Positions 15,344 through 23,528 of a DNA stretch of 37,603 bases are shown here, one piece after another. Source of the stretch: an uncultured Sulfitobacter sp. (GTDB taxonomy: Bacteria > Pseudomonadota > Alphaproteobacteria > Rhodobacterales > Rhodobacteraceae). The stretch's first letter is position 1. The number at the start of each line of letters is the position of its first letter. The stretch spans positions 1 through 37,603 of the forward strand of contig CALFWM010000064.1 of NCBI GenBank assembly GCA_937928635.1. The letters run 5' to 3'. The notes below the pieces were generated by a model, which was not told the DNA's origin, ran no database searches, and worked only from the letters and a program-made list of their open reading frames with translations. A program made the position numbers and the translations under genes.

Positions 15344-16117
15344 TCAGCCGCCCGACTGTGAGGCCACAGTATCAAGCCATTCTGCAATGGCCTGCACACG
15401 GCCTGCCAGCCACATGCGCAGTTGATCAACCCATGTGACATATCCTGACAACAGCGGGTCCAACCGGGGAACGGCCTTTGCAATGGCTGGCGCAAAGATA
15501 TAAAGCGCAAGCAACAGCACAAACAGTACCAGCATCAACAGCAAACCACGGCGAAAGCCACGTTTGCGTTTGCGGGTGGTGCCCCCCTCCAGCTGAGGGT
15601 CATCGCGGTTTCCTGCGCGTTCTTCGTCGTTGCGCAGGGTGGAGTTGATTTCCTCAATGTCGGGCAGCAAGTCGCGGCGCGATGACATGGCCGCCGCACT
15701 GGCAGCGGCCTCTGCGCTGACCGGTGCTTCTTCACCGCGCATCCGCGCCATCCGTTGACGCGCCTCCAGCGCGCGGCGGTCATCCTCGTCGATGTCATCC
15801 GTCTCAAGGCCAAGGTCCGGCTGGCTTTCCAGAGGGTCGGACTGACGGGCAAGGCGGGCCTCTTGCTCACTGCGTGCTTCTTCTCGCAGAATGTCTGCGA
15901 CATTTGAGTCAAGTTCCCTGCGGGCGGGTTCCGCTGCGGCTGGCGGGGCGACCTCCTCATCTGCATCTGCGCTGCTTTCTTCCTCCGGCACATGATCCGC
16001 ATGGTGCTGAAACCAGGTCTGTCCACAGTTGGAACATTGCACATCACGTCCCTCGGCCGGGACGACCTCTTCAGGGACTTCGTATTGGGCATCGCAGTTT
16101 GGGCAAATTAGCCGCAT
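15344..16117 (-). CDS. Zinc-ribbon (MJ0042-type) single-pass membrane protein
   Basis: The 257-residue protein starts with an MJ0042-type zinc finger: C5-x2-C8 and C28-x2-C31 in RLICPNC...QCSNCGQTWF. A long acidic, Ala/Glu/Arg-rich region (about 42-180) follows. Then come a basic patch RKRKRGFRR and one membrane helix (about 190-213), with a short C-terminal tail of about 44 residues. The N-terminal finger is therefore cytoplasmic (positive-inside). Such proteins lie divergently beside ftsE in many Rhodobacteraceae, but their role is unknown; a regulatory or scaffold function at the division site is inference. It converges on the TIGR02302 gene with 30 bp between the stops. Confidence 0.85.
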   Translation of the reverse strand: MRLICPNCDAQYEVPEEVVPAEGRDVQCSNCGQTWFQHHADHVPEEESSADADEEVAPPAAAEPARRELDSNVADILREEARSEQEARLARQSDPLESQPDLGLETDDIDEDDRRALEARQRMARMRGEEAPVSAEAAASAAAMSSRRDLLPDIEEINSTLRNDEERAGNRDDPQLEGGTTRKRKRGFRRGLLLMLVLFVLLLALYIFAPAIAKAVPRLDPLLSGYVTWVDQLRMWLAGRVQAIAEWLDTVASQSGG

Positions 16118-16277
16118 ATATTCTCTCGCAGTCGCCTGAGCGCTTTACTCGTTAAGTAACAGCATATGACCTGAGATAGTTTAGGAAAAGTGCTATCTGG
16201 ACGAGAGGCCGCGAAGTGGTGCATTGAATCCCAAGCGGTGCTGGGGCACAACAGGTCCGAGATTCAGGGGTGCTTTC

Positions 16278-16955
16278 GTGATCGAGCTGGAAAATGTGGC
16301 CTATAGCTATGGCGGCGGCGAATTGCTGTCTGACATATCGCTGAAATTGGCACCGGGGTCCTTTCATTTTTTGACGGGCCCGTCAGGGGCTGGCAAGACG
16401 ACATTGATGAAATTGTGCTACGGCGCATTGCTGCCCACGGCGGGGCATGTCCGCTTGTTTGGGGCTGATGTACGCGGGCTGGAACGGGACGACATCGCCC
16501 TTGTGCGCCGCCGGGTGGGGGTTGTGTATCAGGATGTTCAGTTTCTGGATCATCTGAATGTAACCGAAAACATCTCATTGCCACTCACTGTCTCAGGACG
16601 TCATGCGGAAGCCGCTGGCGGTGATCTGGGCGAGTTGATGACCTGGGTCGGCCTGACAGAACGCGCTGATGCGCTGCCGCCGGAACTGTCCGGGGGGGAG
16701 CGCCAGCGCGCCGCTCTGGCCCGCGCCGTTATCATGTCCCCTGATGTGGTCTTGGCAGATGAACCAACCGGCAACATTGATTGGGAAATGTCGCAGCGCT
16801 TGCTCAGACTATTGATCGAGCTGAATAAAATGGGGAAAACAGTGCTGATCGCCACCCATGATCTCAGCCTTATCCGGGCGGCAAAGGCCCATGTGCAAGC
16901 CCGTGTATTGCGCATTGCCAACCGACGCATCCAATTGGCGGGGGCAGATCTGTGA
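16278..16955 (+). CDS. ftsE: Cell division ATP-binding protein FtsE
   Basis: The 225-residue ABC ATPase works with FtsX at the septum to drive activation of peptidoglycan hydrolases. It has Walker A GPSGAGKTT (34-42), a Q-loop VVYQDVQFLDHL that is diagnostic of FtsE, the signature LSGGERQRAALARA (137-150), Walker B VVLADEPTGN (157-166) and switch H194. GTG 16278 gives the family start (MIELENVAYSY); an upstream in-frame ATG at 16224 adds 18 unconserved residues. The 160-bp region to the divergent zinc-ribbon gene must hold both promoters. The stop overlaps the ftsX GTG (GTGA). Confidence 0.94.
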   Translation: MIELENVAYSYGGGELLSDISLKLAPGSFHFLTGPSGAGKTTLMKLCYGALLPTAGHVRLFGADVRGLERDDIALVRRRVGVVYQDVQFLDHLNVTENISLPLTVSGRHAEAAGGDLGELMTWVGLTERADALPPELSGGERQRAALARAVIMSPDVVLADEPTGNIDWEMSQRLLRLLIELNKMGKTVLIATHDLSLIRAAKAHVQARVLRIANRRIQLAGADL

Positions 16956-17857
16956 AGGTTCAAACCTTTGCCATACGCTCCCTTTTGGCAGGGGATCGCC
17001 ATGCGGCGCGGGTTGTGCCGCCCTCCGGGTTTACGGCGCAGCTTACCTTGTTTGCGGCAGGTTCCATGGCCTTCCTGGCCGTTTTTGCACTGGCGCTGTC
17101 GCTGGCCTCTGGTCGTTTGGCCCAGAACTGGGGGGAGGAACTGGCCCGCTCTGCCACGATCCGCATCATCGCGCCATTGGATCAGCGGGGCGCCCAGACC
17201 GAAGCGGCGTTGCGGATTTTGCAAACCACGAGTGGCGTGGAAAGCGCGCGTGCGCTGAGCGACGATGAACAACAGGCGCTTTTGGCCCCCTGGTTTGGCA
17301 ATGACCTGGCGCTGGACAGTTTGCCAGTGCCGCGCCTGATCGAAGTCATTGAAACGGCGCAAGGCATGGACGTCAGCGGTTTGCGCCTGCGTTTGTCCGC
17401 TGAGGTGCCGGGTGCTGTTCTGGATGATCACGAACGCTGGCGCACACCGCTGGTGCGCGCTGCTGCGCGGTTGCGACTGCTGGGCTGGGTGTCGATTGCG
17501 CTGATCACAGTGACGGTGGCGGCGATGATCACGCTCGCTGCACAGGCTGCCCTGTCTGCCAACGCGCAGGTGATCGCGGTGTTGCGATTGGTTGGGGCAA
17601 CGGATGACTACATTGCGCAGGCCTTTGTGCGCCGGTTTACCCTGCGCGCCCTGGGCGGTGCGGGCGTAGGCATGGTTCTGGGCATGATTGCGGTCCTGCT
17701 GTTGCCAAGCGCGTCTGAAGCGGGAAGTTTTCTCACCGGGCTTAGCTTTCGCGGCTGGCACTGGGCGCTACCGTTGTGCATTCCGCTGTTGGCAGGGGTG
17801 GTTGCCTTTCTTGCCACCGGAGCTGCCGCCCGCCGCACGTTGAGGGAGCTTGCATAA
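16952..17857 (+). CDS. ftsX: Cell division protein FtsX
   Basis: The 301-residue membrane subunit has the FtsX topology: a first membrane helix (about 33-54), a periplasmic domain (about 55-170) and three further helices (about 175-200, 232-252, 271-292). The segment AVLRLVGATDDYIAQAFVRR between helices 2 and 3 is the typical FtsX cytoplasmic coupling helix. It starts with GTG overlapping the ftsE stop. Its own stop overlaps the plsC ATG by one base (TAATG). The sequence is Ala/Leu rich as usual in this group. The partner amidase activator is not in the window. Confidence 0.92.
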   Translation: MKVQTFAIRSLLAGDRHAARVVPPSGFTAQLTLFAAGSMAFLAVFALALSLASGRLAQNWGEELARSATIRIIAPLDQRGAQTEAALRILQTTSGVESARALSDDEQQALLAPWFGNDLALDSLPVPRLIEVIETAQGMDVSGLRLRLSAEVPGAVLDDHERWRTPLVRAAARLRLLGWVSIALITVTVAAMITLAAQAALSANAQVIAVLRLVGATDDYIAQAFVRRFTLRALGGAGVGMVLGMIAVLLLPSASEAGSFLTGLSFRGWHWALPLCIPLLAGVVAFLATGAAARRTLRELA

Positions 17858-18582
17858 TGCTGCAATGGGTCCGGTCGATCCTCTACATTATTCAGGCGAC
17901 GACCGCGATGCCAATCTTTGGGCTTGTCTTTGCGCCCTGGGCAATGTTTTCCAAACGCGGCGCCTACACGGCGTGTAAATCCTACGCCGCCTGGTGCATG
18001 TGGACAGCGCGCTGGATGATTGGCCTGCGCTGTGAAGTGCGGGGCACCGTGCCGGATGGGGAAGTTCTGGTTGCGGCAAAACACCAGTCATTCCTTGATA
18101 TCATGATGATATTTCACGCGCTGCCCCGCGCCAAATTCATCATGAAACGCGAAATCCTCTGGACGCCGGTGATTGGGCAATACACCAAACGCATGCAGAT
18201 GATCGCCGTGGACCGGGGCAAGCGCGGCAAGGCGATTTCAAAGATGCTTGCAGACGTAGATGCTGGCCGGATTGAGCCGGGTCAAATTGTGATCTACCCT
18301 CAGGGCACCCGTGTCGCGCCGGGCGCGCATGTGCCCTACAAAGTGGGCACTGCTGTGCTTTATGGCCAGTTGGAGCAAACCTGCGTGCCGGTGGCGACCA
18401 ATGCCGGGTATTTCTGGCCACGACGCGGGCTTTACCGACGTTCGGGTGTCGCGGTGGTTGAATTTCTTAACCCGATTGCGCCGGGACTTGGCAAAGAAGA
18501 GTTTGTTAAGGTGCTGGAGAGCAAGGTTGAGACTGCTTCTGATACGCTGCTGGCAGAGGCGGGATGGGTGCGGGATGCGTAA
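17857..18582 (+). CDS. plsC: 1-acyl-sn-glycerol-3-phosphate acyltransferase (PlsC family)
   Basis: The 241-residue membrane acyltransferase carries the catalytic HX4D motif (H76, D81 in AKHQSFLD) and the glycerol-phosphate-binding YPQGTR (147-152). An N-terminal hydrophobic segment (about 10-30) anchors it. The family transfers a fatty acyl chain to lysophosphatidic acid to give phosphatidic acid; specificity among paralogues cannot be read. The ATG overlaps the ftsX stop by one base, so it is coupled to the division genes. Earlier in-frame starts lie inside ftsX. Confidence 0.9.
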   Translation: MLQWVRSILYIIQATTAMPIFGLVFAPWAMFSKRGAYTACKSYAAWCMWTARWMIGLRCEVRGTVPDGEVLVAAKHQSFLDIMMIFHALPRAKFIMKREILWTPVIGQYTKRMQMIAVDRGKRGKAISKMLADVDAGRIEPGQIVIYPQGTRVAPGAHVPYKVGTAVLYGQLEQTCVPVATNAGYFWPRRGLYRRSGVAVVEFLNPIAPGLGKEEFVKVLESKVETASDTLLAEAGWVRDA

Positions 18583-19180
18583 GATACGCGATAGTGCAGC
18601 CCTTGAGGCGCTTTATGGTCAACCCGGCGCGCCTGCGATGCGCAAGGTGGCGGATCGCATGACCCCGCTTTATCGCAAATGGATCATGACCTCAAAGCTC
18701 TGCGTTCTGAGCACGGTTGGGCCAAATGGCACCGATGGCAGCCCAAGGGGCGATGACGGCCCGGTTGTTGCTGAGCTGGATGAGTTCACCCTGGCCATGC
18801 CCGATTGGCGGGGCAATAACAGATTGGATTCGCTGCGTAATATTGTTGAGGATGGGCGTGTGTCCTGTATGTTCATCGTGCCGGGATCAAACAATGTGGT
18901 GCGGGTGAATGGGCAAGCCTACCTGAGTGACGCGCCCAAATTGCGCGCGCGTTTTGAGAAAAAGGGCTGCCAGCCGGCGACTGTTATTGTCCTTCAGATT
19001 GGTGAAATCTACACGCAATGTGCGCGCGCGCTGATGCGTGCCGGGACATGGGCCGGTGTGGATGAAAGCACCGATTTGCCCAGCGTTGGGGAAATTTTGG
19101 CAGAGATGACCAGAGGTGAAGAGGGGGGTGCCCCCTATGATGATGCCTGGGGGACGCGTGCGGCGCAAACCATGTGGTAG
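18575..19180 (+). CDS. PPOX-class FMN-dependent flavoprotein (pyridoxamine-phosphate-oxidase fold)
   Basis: The 201-residue protein matches the TIGR04025/MSMEG_1061-type group of split-barrel flavoproteins. Marks are SKLCVLSTVGPNGTDGSPRGD (about 43-63), LAMPDWRGNNRLDSLRNIV (about 76-94) with the FMN-contacting RGNNR, and a C-terminal CARALMRAGTW. Family members bind FMN or F420-like cofactors and reduce unknown small substrates. The ATG overlaps the plsC stop by 8 bp. It closes the ftsEX-plsC group and is followed by a hairpin terminator. Confidence 0.82.
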   Translation: MRKIRDSAALEALYGQPGAPAMRKVADRMTPLYRKWIMTSKLCVLSTVGPNGTDGSPRGDDGPVVAELDEFTLAMPDWRGNNRLDSLRNIVEDGRVSCMFIVPGSNNVVRVNGQAYLSDAPKLRARFEKKGCQPATVIVLQIGEIYTQCARALMRAGTWAGVDESTDLPSVGEILAEMTRGEEGGAPYDDAWGTRAAQTMW

Positions 19181-19187
19181 CAGCCAT

Positions 19188-19206
19188 GGCGGGCCACAGG
19201 CCCGCC
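19188..19206. terminator. Hairpin between the PPOX and LRR-like genes
   Basis: GGCGGGCC (19188-19195), loop ACA, GGCCCGCC (19199-19206) form a perfect 8-bp GC stem 7 bp after the PPOX stop. It sits between converging genes, so it can act on both transcripts. The T run is short (TT then AC), which makes a purely intrinsic terminator weak. Confidence 0.65.
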
Positions 19207-19219
19207 TTACGCAGCAGCC

Positions 19220-19828
19220 TCATTGAAAATAACCAACCTTCACGCCTTTTTCTTTCAGTGCAATCATCACCGGGTCGCGGAACCTGACCCTGAGGTTGGA
19301 TTTGAACAGCGACAAGCGTTTGAGCCGTGGCAGACCCAACAGCGCGTCCATATTCTCCCAGGTGCCGATCAGCCCCAGCGATATTTGCTCCAGCTTGCGG
19401 GCGGTGCGCAGGGGTTTCAGGTCTGTGCTGGTCAGCATGGAGACCACGCTGAGGCGTTCCAGATTGGGCAGATGGCGCAGGTCATCCAATGACTGGACGT
19501 CAAACAGGCCGCTTTCGCCATCCCAAAAAGGATAGACATAATCATAAATGCTCAGGCCGCCGTCAAGTTCCAGAAACCGCACCGAGCGCAGGTGTCTGGC
19601 GCTTAAAGGATAGTGGCCAAGGTAGTCATAGGCCTTTGCAGAGGGCGCGTAACCGTCTGTTTCGTAATCATATTCAGGCCCTTCGACGAACTTCAGAAAA
19701 CTGTCGAAATCCCCAAAATCAAGCACCCTTGTGTCGATCAACTCTGCCAATACGGCCAGCTTGAAGTTTGGATCGACAAAAGGCGCAAGACTGCTCGACA
19801 GGGCCTTAAATGGAATCAGATCGCGCAT
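19220..19828 (-). CDS. Leucine-rich-repeat-like protein of unknown function
   Basis: The 202-residue soluble protein begins with a region (1-100) containing DPNFKLAVLAELIDTRVLD and an aromatic, acidic middle, resembling what I recall of the DUF6892 family. Residues about 110-180 carry two to three leucine-rich repeats: DDLRHLPNLERLSVV, PLRTARKLEQISLG and ALLGLPRLKRLSLF, each about 23-25 residues apart. There is no signal peptide and no membrane segment. It starts 6 bp after the lpd stop, so it is probably the last gene of the TCA transcript, an unexpected position for such a protein. Function unknown. Confidence 0.65.
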   Translation of the reverse strand: MRDLIPFKALSSSLAPFVDPNFKLAVLAELIDTRVLDFGDFDSFLKFVEGPEYDYETDGYAPSAKAYDYLGHYPLSARHLRSVRFLELDGGLSIYDYVYPFWDGESGLFDVQSLDDLRHLPNLERLSVVSMLTSTDLKPLRTARKLEQISLGLIGTWENMDALLGLPRLKRLSLFKSNLRVRFRDPVMIALKEKGVKVGYFQ

Positions 19829-19834
19829 CGCAGC

Positions 19835-21223
19835 CTACATGTGGATTGGGCCGTCGCCGCAGGCAAATGCGGCTTCGCGCACGGCCTCTGAATAGGTCGG
19901 ATGCGCGTGGCAGGTCATCGCCAGATCCTCCGCAGAGGCCCCAAATTCCATTGCCACACAGACCTCGTGGATCAGATCACCCGCGCCGGGGCCAATGATG
20001 TGGCAGCCCAGAATGCGGTCGGTTTCCTTGTCTGCGAGAATTTTCACAAAGCCGTCGCCCGCATGTACCGCTTTGGCGCGCGCGTTGCCCATAAAGGAAA
20101 ACTTGCCAACCTTGTAGGCGCGTCCGGCCTCTTTCAACGTGGCTTCCGTTTCACCGACACTGGCGACCTCGGGGTGGGTATAGATCACGCCGGGGATCAC
20201 GCCGAAATTCACATGGCCATGCTGCCCTGCGATGGTGGCCGCGGCGGCCATGCCCTCGTCTTCGGCTTTGTGGGCCAGCATTGGACCCTCAATCGCATCG
20301 CCAATGGCGTAGATGCCTTTGGCGGAGGTTTCCCATTTGTCGTTTACGGCGATCTGACCGCGTTTGGTCATCTCGACGCCAAGCGCCTCCAACCCCAGAC
20401 CATCGGTGTAGGGTTTGCGCCCGGTGGCGAGCAGCACCACGTCTGCGTCAAGCTCATGCGCGCTGTCGTCTTTGCGCAGTTTATAGGCCACCCTGGCCTT
20501 TGTTTTGAGCGCTTCGGTGCCCTGCACGGCGGCCCCCATGATGAATTTAAGCCTTTGTTTTTTCAGCATCTTATGGAATGTCTTTTGTACCTCGGGGTCC
20601 ATGCCGGGGGTGATCGCATCAAGGTATTCGACCACCGTGACCTCCGTGCCCAGACGCGCATAGACGGAGCCCAGTTCCAGCCCGATCACGCCCGCGCCAA
20701 TCACCACCATGGAGCGCGGCACCTTGCCCAGCTCCAGCGCGCCGGTGGAGGTCACGACGGTTTTTTCATCAACCTCAACGCCGGGCAGGGAAGACGGCTC
20801 TGACCCTGATGCGATGATGATATTCCTCGCCTCGTGCACCTCATCCCCCACCTTGACCTTGCCCGCCTCGGGGATGGAGCCCCAGCCCTTAAGCCAGTCT
20901 ATCTTGTTCTTTTTAAACAGAAATTCGATACCCTTGGTATTGGTGTCGATGGTGGATTGCTTGTAGCTCAGCATTTGTTTCCAATCGACAGAAGGGCTTT
21001 TGCCCTTAAGCCCCATAGCGGCAAAATTATGCTCCGCCTCGTGCAGCATATGTGAGGCGTGCAGGAGCGCCTTGGACGGGATGCAGCCCACGTTCAGACA
21101 GGTGCCGCCGAGCGTGTCGCGCCCTTCAACGCAGGCCGTTTTCAGGCCCAGTTGGGCGCAGCGGATGGCGGCCACATAGCCGCCCGGGCCGGAGCCGATC
21201 ACGATGACATCATAGCTGGACAT
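19835..21223 (-). CDS. lpd: Dihydrolipoyl dehydrogenase (E3)
   Basis: The 462-residue FAD enzyme reoxidises the lipoyl arms of 2-oxoglutarate dehydrogenase, passing electrons to NAD. It has the FAD-binding [11 protein letters not shown] (10-20), the redox disulfide in [13 protein letters not shown] (C42, C47), the NAD-binding [17 protein letters not shown], the second FAD motif [12 protein letters not shown] and the catalytic dyad H441/E446 in AHPTYSE. The start has AAAGGAG upstream. Its place after odhB, although separated by two small genes, marks it as the E3 of this complex; a second lpd for pyruvate dehydrogenase is usual elsewhere in such genomes. Confidence 0.95.
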   Translation of the reverse strand: MSSYDVIVIGSGPGGYVAAIRCAQLGLKTACVEGRDTLGGTCLNVGCIPSKALLHASHMLHEAEHNFAAMGLKGKSPSVDWKQMLSYKQSTIDTNTKGIEFLFKKNKIDWLKGWGSIPEAGKVKVGDEVHEARNIIIASGSEPSSLPGVEVDEKTVVTSTGALELGKVPRSMVVIGAGVIGLELGSVYARLGTEVTVVEYLDAITPGMDPEVQKTFHKMLKKQRLKFIMGAAVQGTEALKTKARVAYKLRKDDSAHELDADVVLLATGRKPYTDGLGLEALGVEMTKRGQIAVNDKWETSAKGIYAIGDAIEGPMLAHKAEDEGMAAAATIAGQHGHVNFGVIPGVIYTHPEVASVGETEATLKEAGRAYKVGKFSFMGNARAKAVHAGDGFVKILADKETDRILGCHIIGPGAGDLIHEVCVAMEFGASAEDLAMTCHAHPTYSEAVREAAFACGDGPIHM

Positions 21224-21323
21224 GGGGGTCTCCTTTGGGAAATGAGGGCGTTTTTCGCACGTCGGTATGACGTCGGTATTGTGTCAGTAAAGGGTCGGTG
21301 GCGGGGGCGCTGTGTTTCATGGC

Positions 21324-21719
21324 TCAGAACAGGGCGGCCAGCAGCATCAGGGCGGTGGCAAGAAATCCGATGGCCCAGACGGCAGAGCGCCAGGGGCGCA
21401 GGCCAAAAACGTAGCAGGGCAGATAGGCGATGCGCGCGCAAAGGTAGACCCATGCGCAAGCAGCGGTGAAGCCGCTGTTTTGCCCGGACATCTGGATCAC
21501 GCCCACCGCGAGGCCAAAGAACATCAGCCATTCCATGTGATTGTTAAAGGCGCGGCCCAGACGGGCGGTACGCTCAGACATCGCGCGGCTGGGTTCACGG
21601 TCCCGCGCGGACATGGTGTAGCCAGTGCCAAGCTCGCGGTTGGCAGGCACAGCGTAGAGCACAAATTGAACAGCGGCCAGCAGGGCCGCAAGGGTCAGCG
21701 CGGTGAGTTCCGGGGTCAT
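21324..21719 (-). CDS. MAPEG family membrane protein
   Basis: The 131-residue protein has four hydrophobic segments (about 5-24, 58-80, 84-105, 110-130) and the MAPEG-type features ERTARLGRAFNNHMEW after helix 1 and RIAYLPCYVFGLRPWRSAVW before helix 4. The family includes eicosanoid and glutathione-metabolising membrane enzymes, but bacterial members of this size are uncharacterised. Its ATG overlaps the preceding stop by one base (TGATG). The 100 bp to lpd hold nothing notable. Its presence between odhB and lpd has no evident link to the TCA cycle. Confidence 0.8.
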   Translation of the reverse strand: MTPELTALTLAALLAAVQFVLYAVPANRELGTGYTMSARDREPSRAMSERTARLGRAFNNHMEWLMFFGLAVGVIQMSGQNSGFTAACAWVYLCARIAYLPCYVFGLRPWRSAVWAIGFLATALMLLAALF

Positions 21720-21982
21720 CAGGCGGTCTCGATAAAAAAGTGGGTTTCGCGGGTGACGGTGGCATTGTCATCAGAAGAGAGCGCATTTGAGCGGTCAACC
21801 CATGCAGCCGCGCCGGCGCGGTCACTGACCTCGTGCAGAACAAAGGCGTGGGTGTTGCTGTCGGCATCCTGCCAGATTTGCAACGTGGTGAGGCCCGCGT
21901 CGCGGCGCGCCTCGCCGTCCGCGTCAAAGGCGGTTTTCCAGGTGGTGAAGCTGGTGACGAGGTAGTGGGAGATGAGTTGCAT
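21719..21982 (-). CDS. Small unknown protein between odhB and MAPEG gene
   Basis: An 87-residue soluble protein beginning MQLISHYLVTSFTTWKTAF, with the ATG at 21982 preferred over an upstream start at 22021 that would run into the palindromic repeat at 22009-22024. The sequence has the feel of a ferredoxin-like (ABM/stress-response) monomer: an N-terminal strand, a helix FTTWKTAFDADGEARRDAG, then a strand THAFVLHEVSD and helix. No catalytic motif is visible and the family is not identified with certainty. It is coupled to the MAPEG gene by TGATG. Confidence 0.6.
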   Translation of the reverse strand: MQLISHYLVTSFTTWKTAFDADGEARRDAGLTTLQIWQDADSNTHAFVLHEVSDRAGAAAWVDRSNALSSDDNATVTRETHFFIETA

Positions 21983-22008
21983 GGGGCTTGGCCTTTTGTC
22001 TGGTGAGA

Positions 22009-22024
22009 TGGGTGCAAGCACCCA
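22009..22024. repeat. REP-like palindrome, third copy (single unit)
   Basis: TGGGTGC-AA-GCACCCA is a 16-base perfect palindrome with the same core as the doublet at 28957-29008. It lies 7 bp past the odhB stop, in the only sizeable gap between odhB and the next gene. It may be a 3'-end stem-loop that stabilises the upstream mRNA segment. Confidence 0.75.
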
Positions 22025-22031
22025 CGTTGCC

Positions 22032-23525
22032 TCAAAGATCCATTAACAACCGCCGGGGATCTTCCAGCATCTCCTTGACCCGCACAAGGAAGGTCACCGC
22101 GCCCTTGCCGTCGATGATGCGATGATCATAGCTGAGGGAGATATACATCATCGGGCGGATCACGATCTCTCCCCCCACAACCATGGCGCGGTCCTGAATT
22201 TTGGCCATGCCAAGGATGCCGGACTGCGGTGGGTTCAGGATCGGCGCGGTCATGAGCGAGCCATAGACGCCGCCGTTGGAGATGGTGAACGTGCCGCCCG
22301 TCATGTCAGCCATGGTCAGTTTGCCGTCACGCGCCTTGCGGCCCATCACGCCGATGGCTTTTTCAATGTCGGCAAACGACATGGAATCGACGTCGCGGAT
22401 GACCGGCACCACAAGGCCCGTGGGCGTGCCGGCGGCAACGCCCATGTGCACGTAGTTTTTGTAGATCACATCGGTGCCGTCGATTTCGGCGTTCACCTCG
22501 GGAATTTCCTTGAGCGCGTGGCAGCAGGCCTTGGTGAAGAAAGACATAAAGCCCATGCGCACGCCGTGCTTTTTCTCAAAGTCGGCTTTGTAGGTGTTTC
22601 GGATGGCCATGACCTCACTCATGTCAACCTCGTTAAAGGTTGTCAGGATGGCGGCGGTGTTCTGGGCCTCTTTCAGACGCCGCGCCATGGTCTGTTTGAG
22701 GCGGGTCATTTTCACGCGCTCTTCGCGGCTGGCATCATCCGCAGCAGAGGGCGCGCGGGGTGCCGGGGCAGTGGTAGGTGCGGGGGCTGCGTTGGCTCTG
22801 GCAACGTCCTCTTTCATCACGCGGCCATCGCGGCCAGAACCTGTCACCTGATCGCGGGAGAGACCCGCCTCTGCCATGGCTTTTTTGGCGGATGGCGCGT
22901 CTTCAACGTCCTTGCCGCCGGAAGATGCGGCAGGGGCCGGGGCAGGCGCAGCGGCGGGTGCGGGAGCAGCGGCGCCTGCGCCGGAGGAGATCACGGCGAG
23001 TTTGGCAGAGGCCTCCACCGTACTGCCTTCCTCGGCAAGAATCTCGCTGAGCATGCCCGCGACGGGGGAAGGCACCTCAACCGAGACCTTGTCGGTTTCC
23101 AGCTCACAGAGCATTTCGTCTGCCGCAACGCTGTCGCCAACCTTTTTGAACCAGGTGCTGACGGTGGCTTCTGTCACGCTTTCGCCCAAGGTCGGGACCA
23201 TGACATCAACCAAGGCACCACTGGCACCGCTTGCAGCGGGCGCGGGTGCCTCATCAGCGGGCTTCGCCGCTTCTTCGGCAGGGGCGGCGGCCCCCTCAGA
23301 GATGGTGGCAAGCAGGGCATCAACCCCCACGGTTTCGCCCTCAGTCGCCACAATCTCGCCCATGGTGCCCGCAACCGGGGAGGGTACTTCGACCGTCACT
23401 TTATCGGTCTCCAACTCACACAGCATTTCATCCACAGCAACCGCATCGCCCGGCTTTTTGAACCATGTGGCCACCGTGGCCTCGGTCACGCTTTCGCCCA
23501 GTGTGGGTACACGTACATCAGTCAT
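22032..23525 (-). CDS. odhB: 2-oxoglutarate dehydrogenase E2 (dihydrolipoyl succinyltransferase) with two lipoyl domains
   Basis: The 497-residue E2 core of the 2-oxoglutarate dehydrogenase complex. It carries two tandem lipoyl domains (about 1-77 and 104-181), each with the lipoylated lysine in ELETDKV (K42, K146) and joined by Ala/Pro/Glu linkers. A peripheral-subunit-binding domain follows (about 208-244, [20 protein letters not shown]). The catalytic domain holds H468 and D472 in [11 protein letters not shown]. Enterobacterial E2o has one lipoyl domain and about 405 residues; two-domain forms of about 500 are characteristic of Rhodobacterales. It starts 3 bp after the sucA stop. Confidence 0.95.
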   Translation of the reverse strand: MTDVRVPTLGESVTEATVATWFKKPGDAVAVDEMLCELETDKVTVEVPSPVAGTMGEIVATEGETVGVDALLATISEGAAAPAEEAAKPADEAPAPAASGASGALVDVMVPTLGESVTEATVSTWFKKVGDSVAADEMLCELETDKVSVEVPSPVAGMLSEILAEEGSTVEASAKLAVISSGAGAAAPAPAAAPAPAPAASSGGKDVEDAPSAKKAMAEAGLSRDQVTGSGRDGRVMKEDVARANAAPAPTTAPAPRAPSAADDASREERVKMTRLKQTMARRLKEAQNTAAILTTFNEVDMSEVMAIRNTYKADFEKKHGVRMGFMSFFTKACCHALKEIPEVNAEIDGTDVIYKNYVHMGVAAGTPTGLVVPVIRDVDSMSFADIEKAIGVMGRKARDGKLTMADMTGGTFTISNGGVYGSLMTAPILNPPQSGILGMAKIQDRAMVVGGEIVIRPMMYISLSYDHRIIDGKGAVTFLVRVKEMLEDPRRLLMDL

Positions 23526-23528
23526 GGT

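Noticed and set aside
16601..17761. 386-aa minus-strand frame opposite ftsE-ftsX
   Set aside because: Low-information Arg/Gln/His-rich translation opposite two recognised genes.
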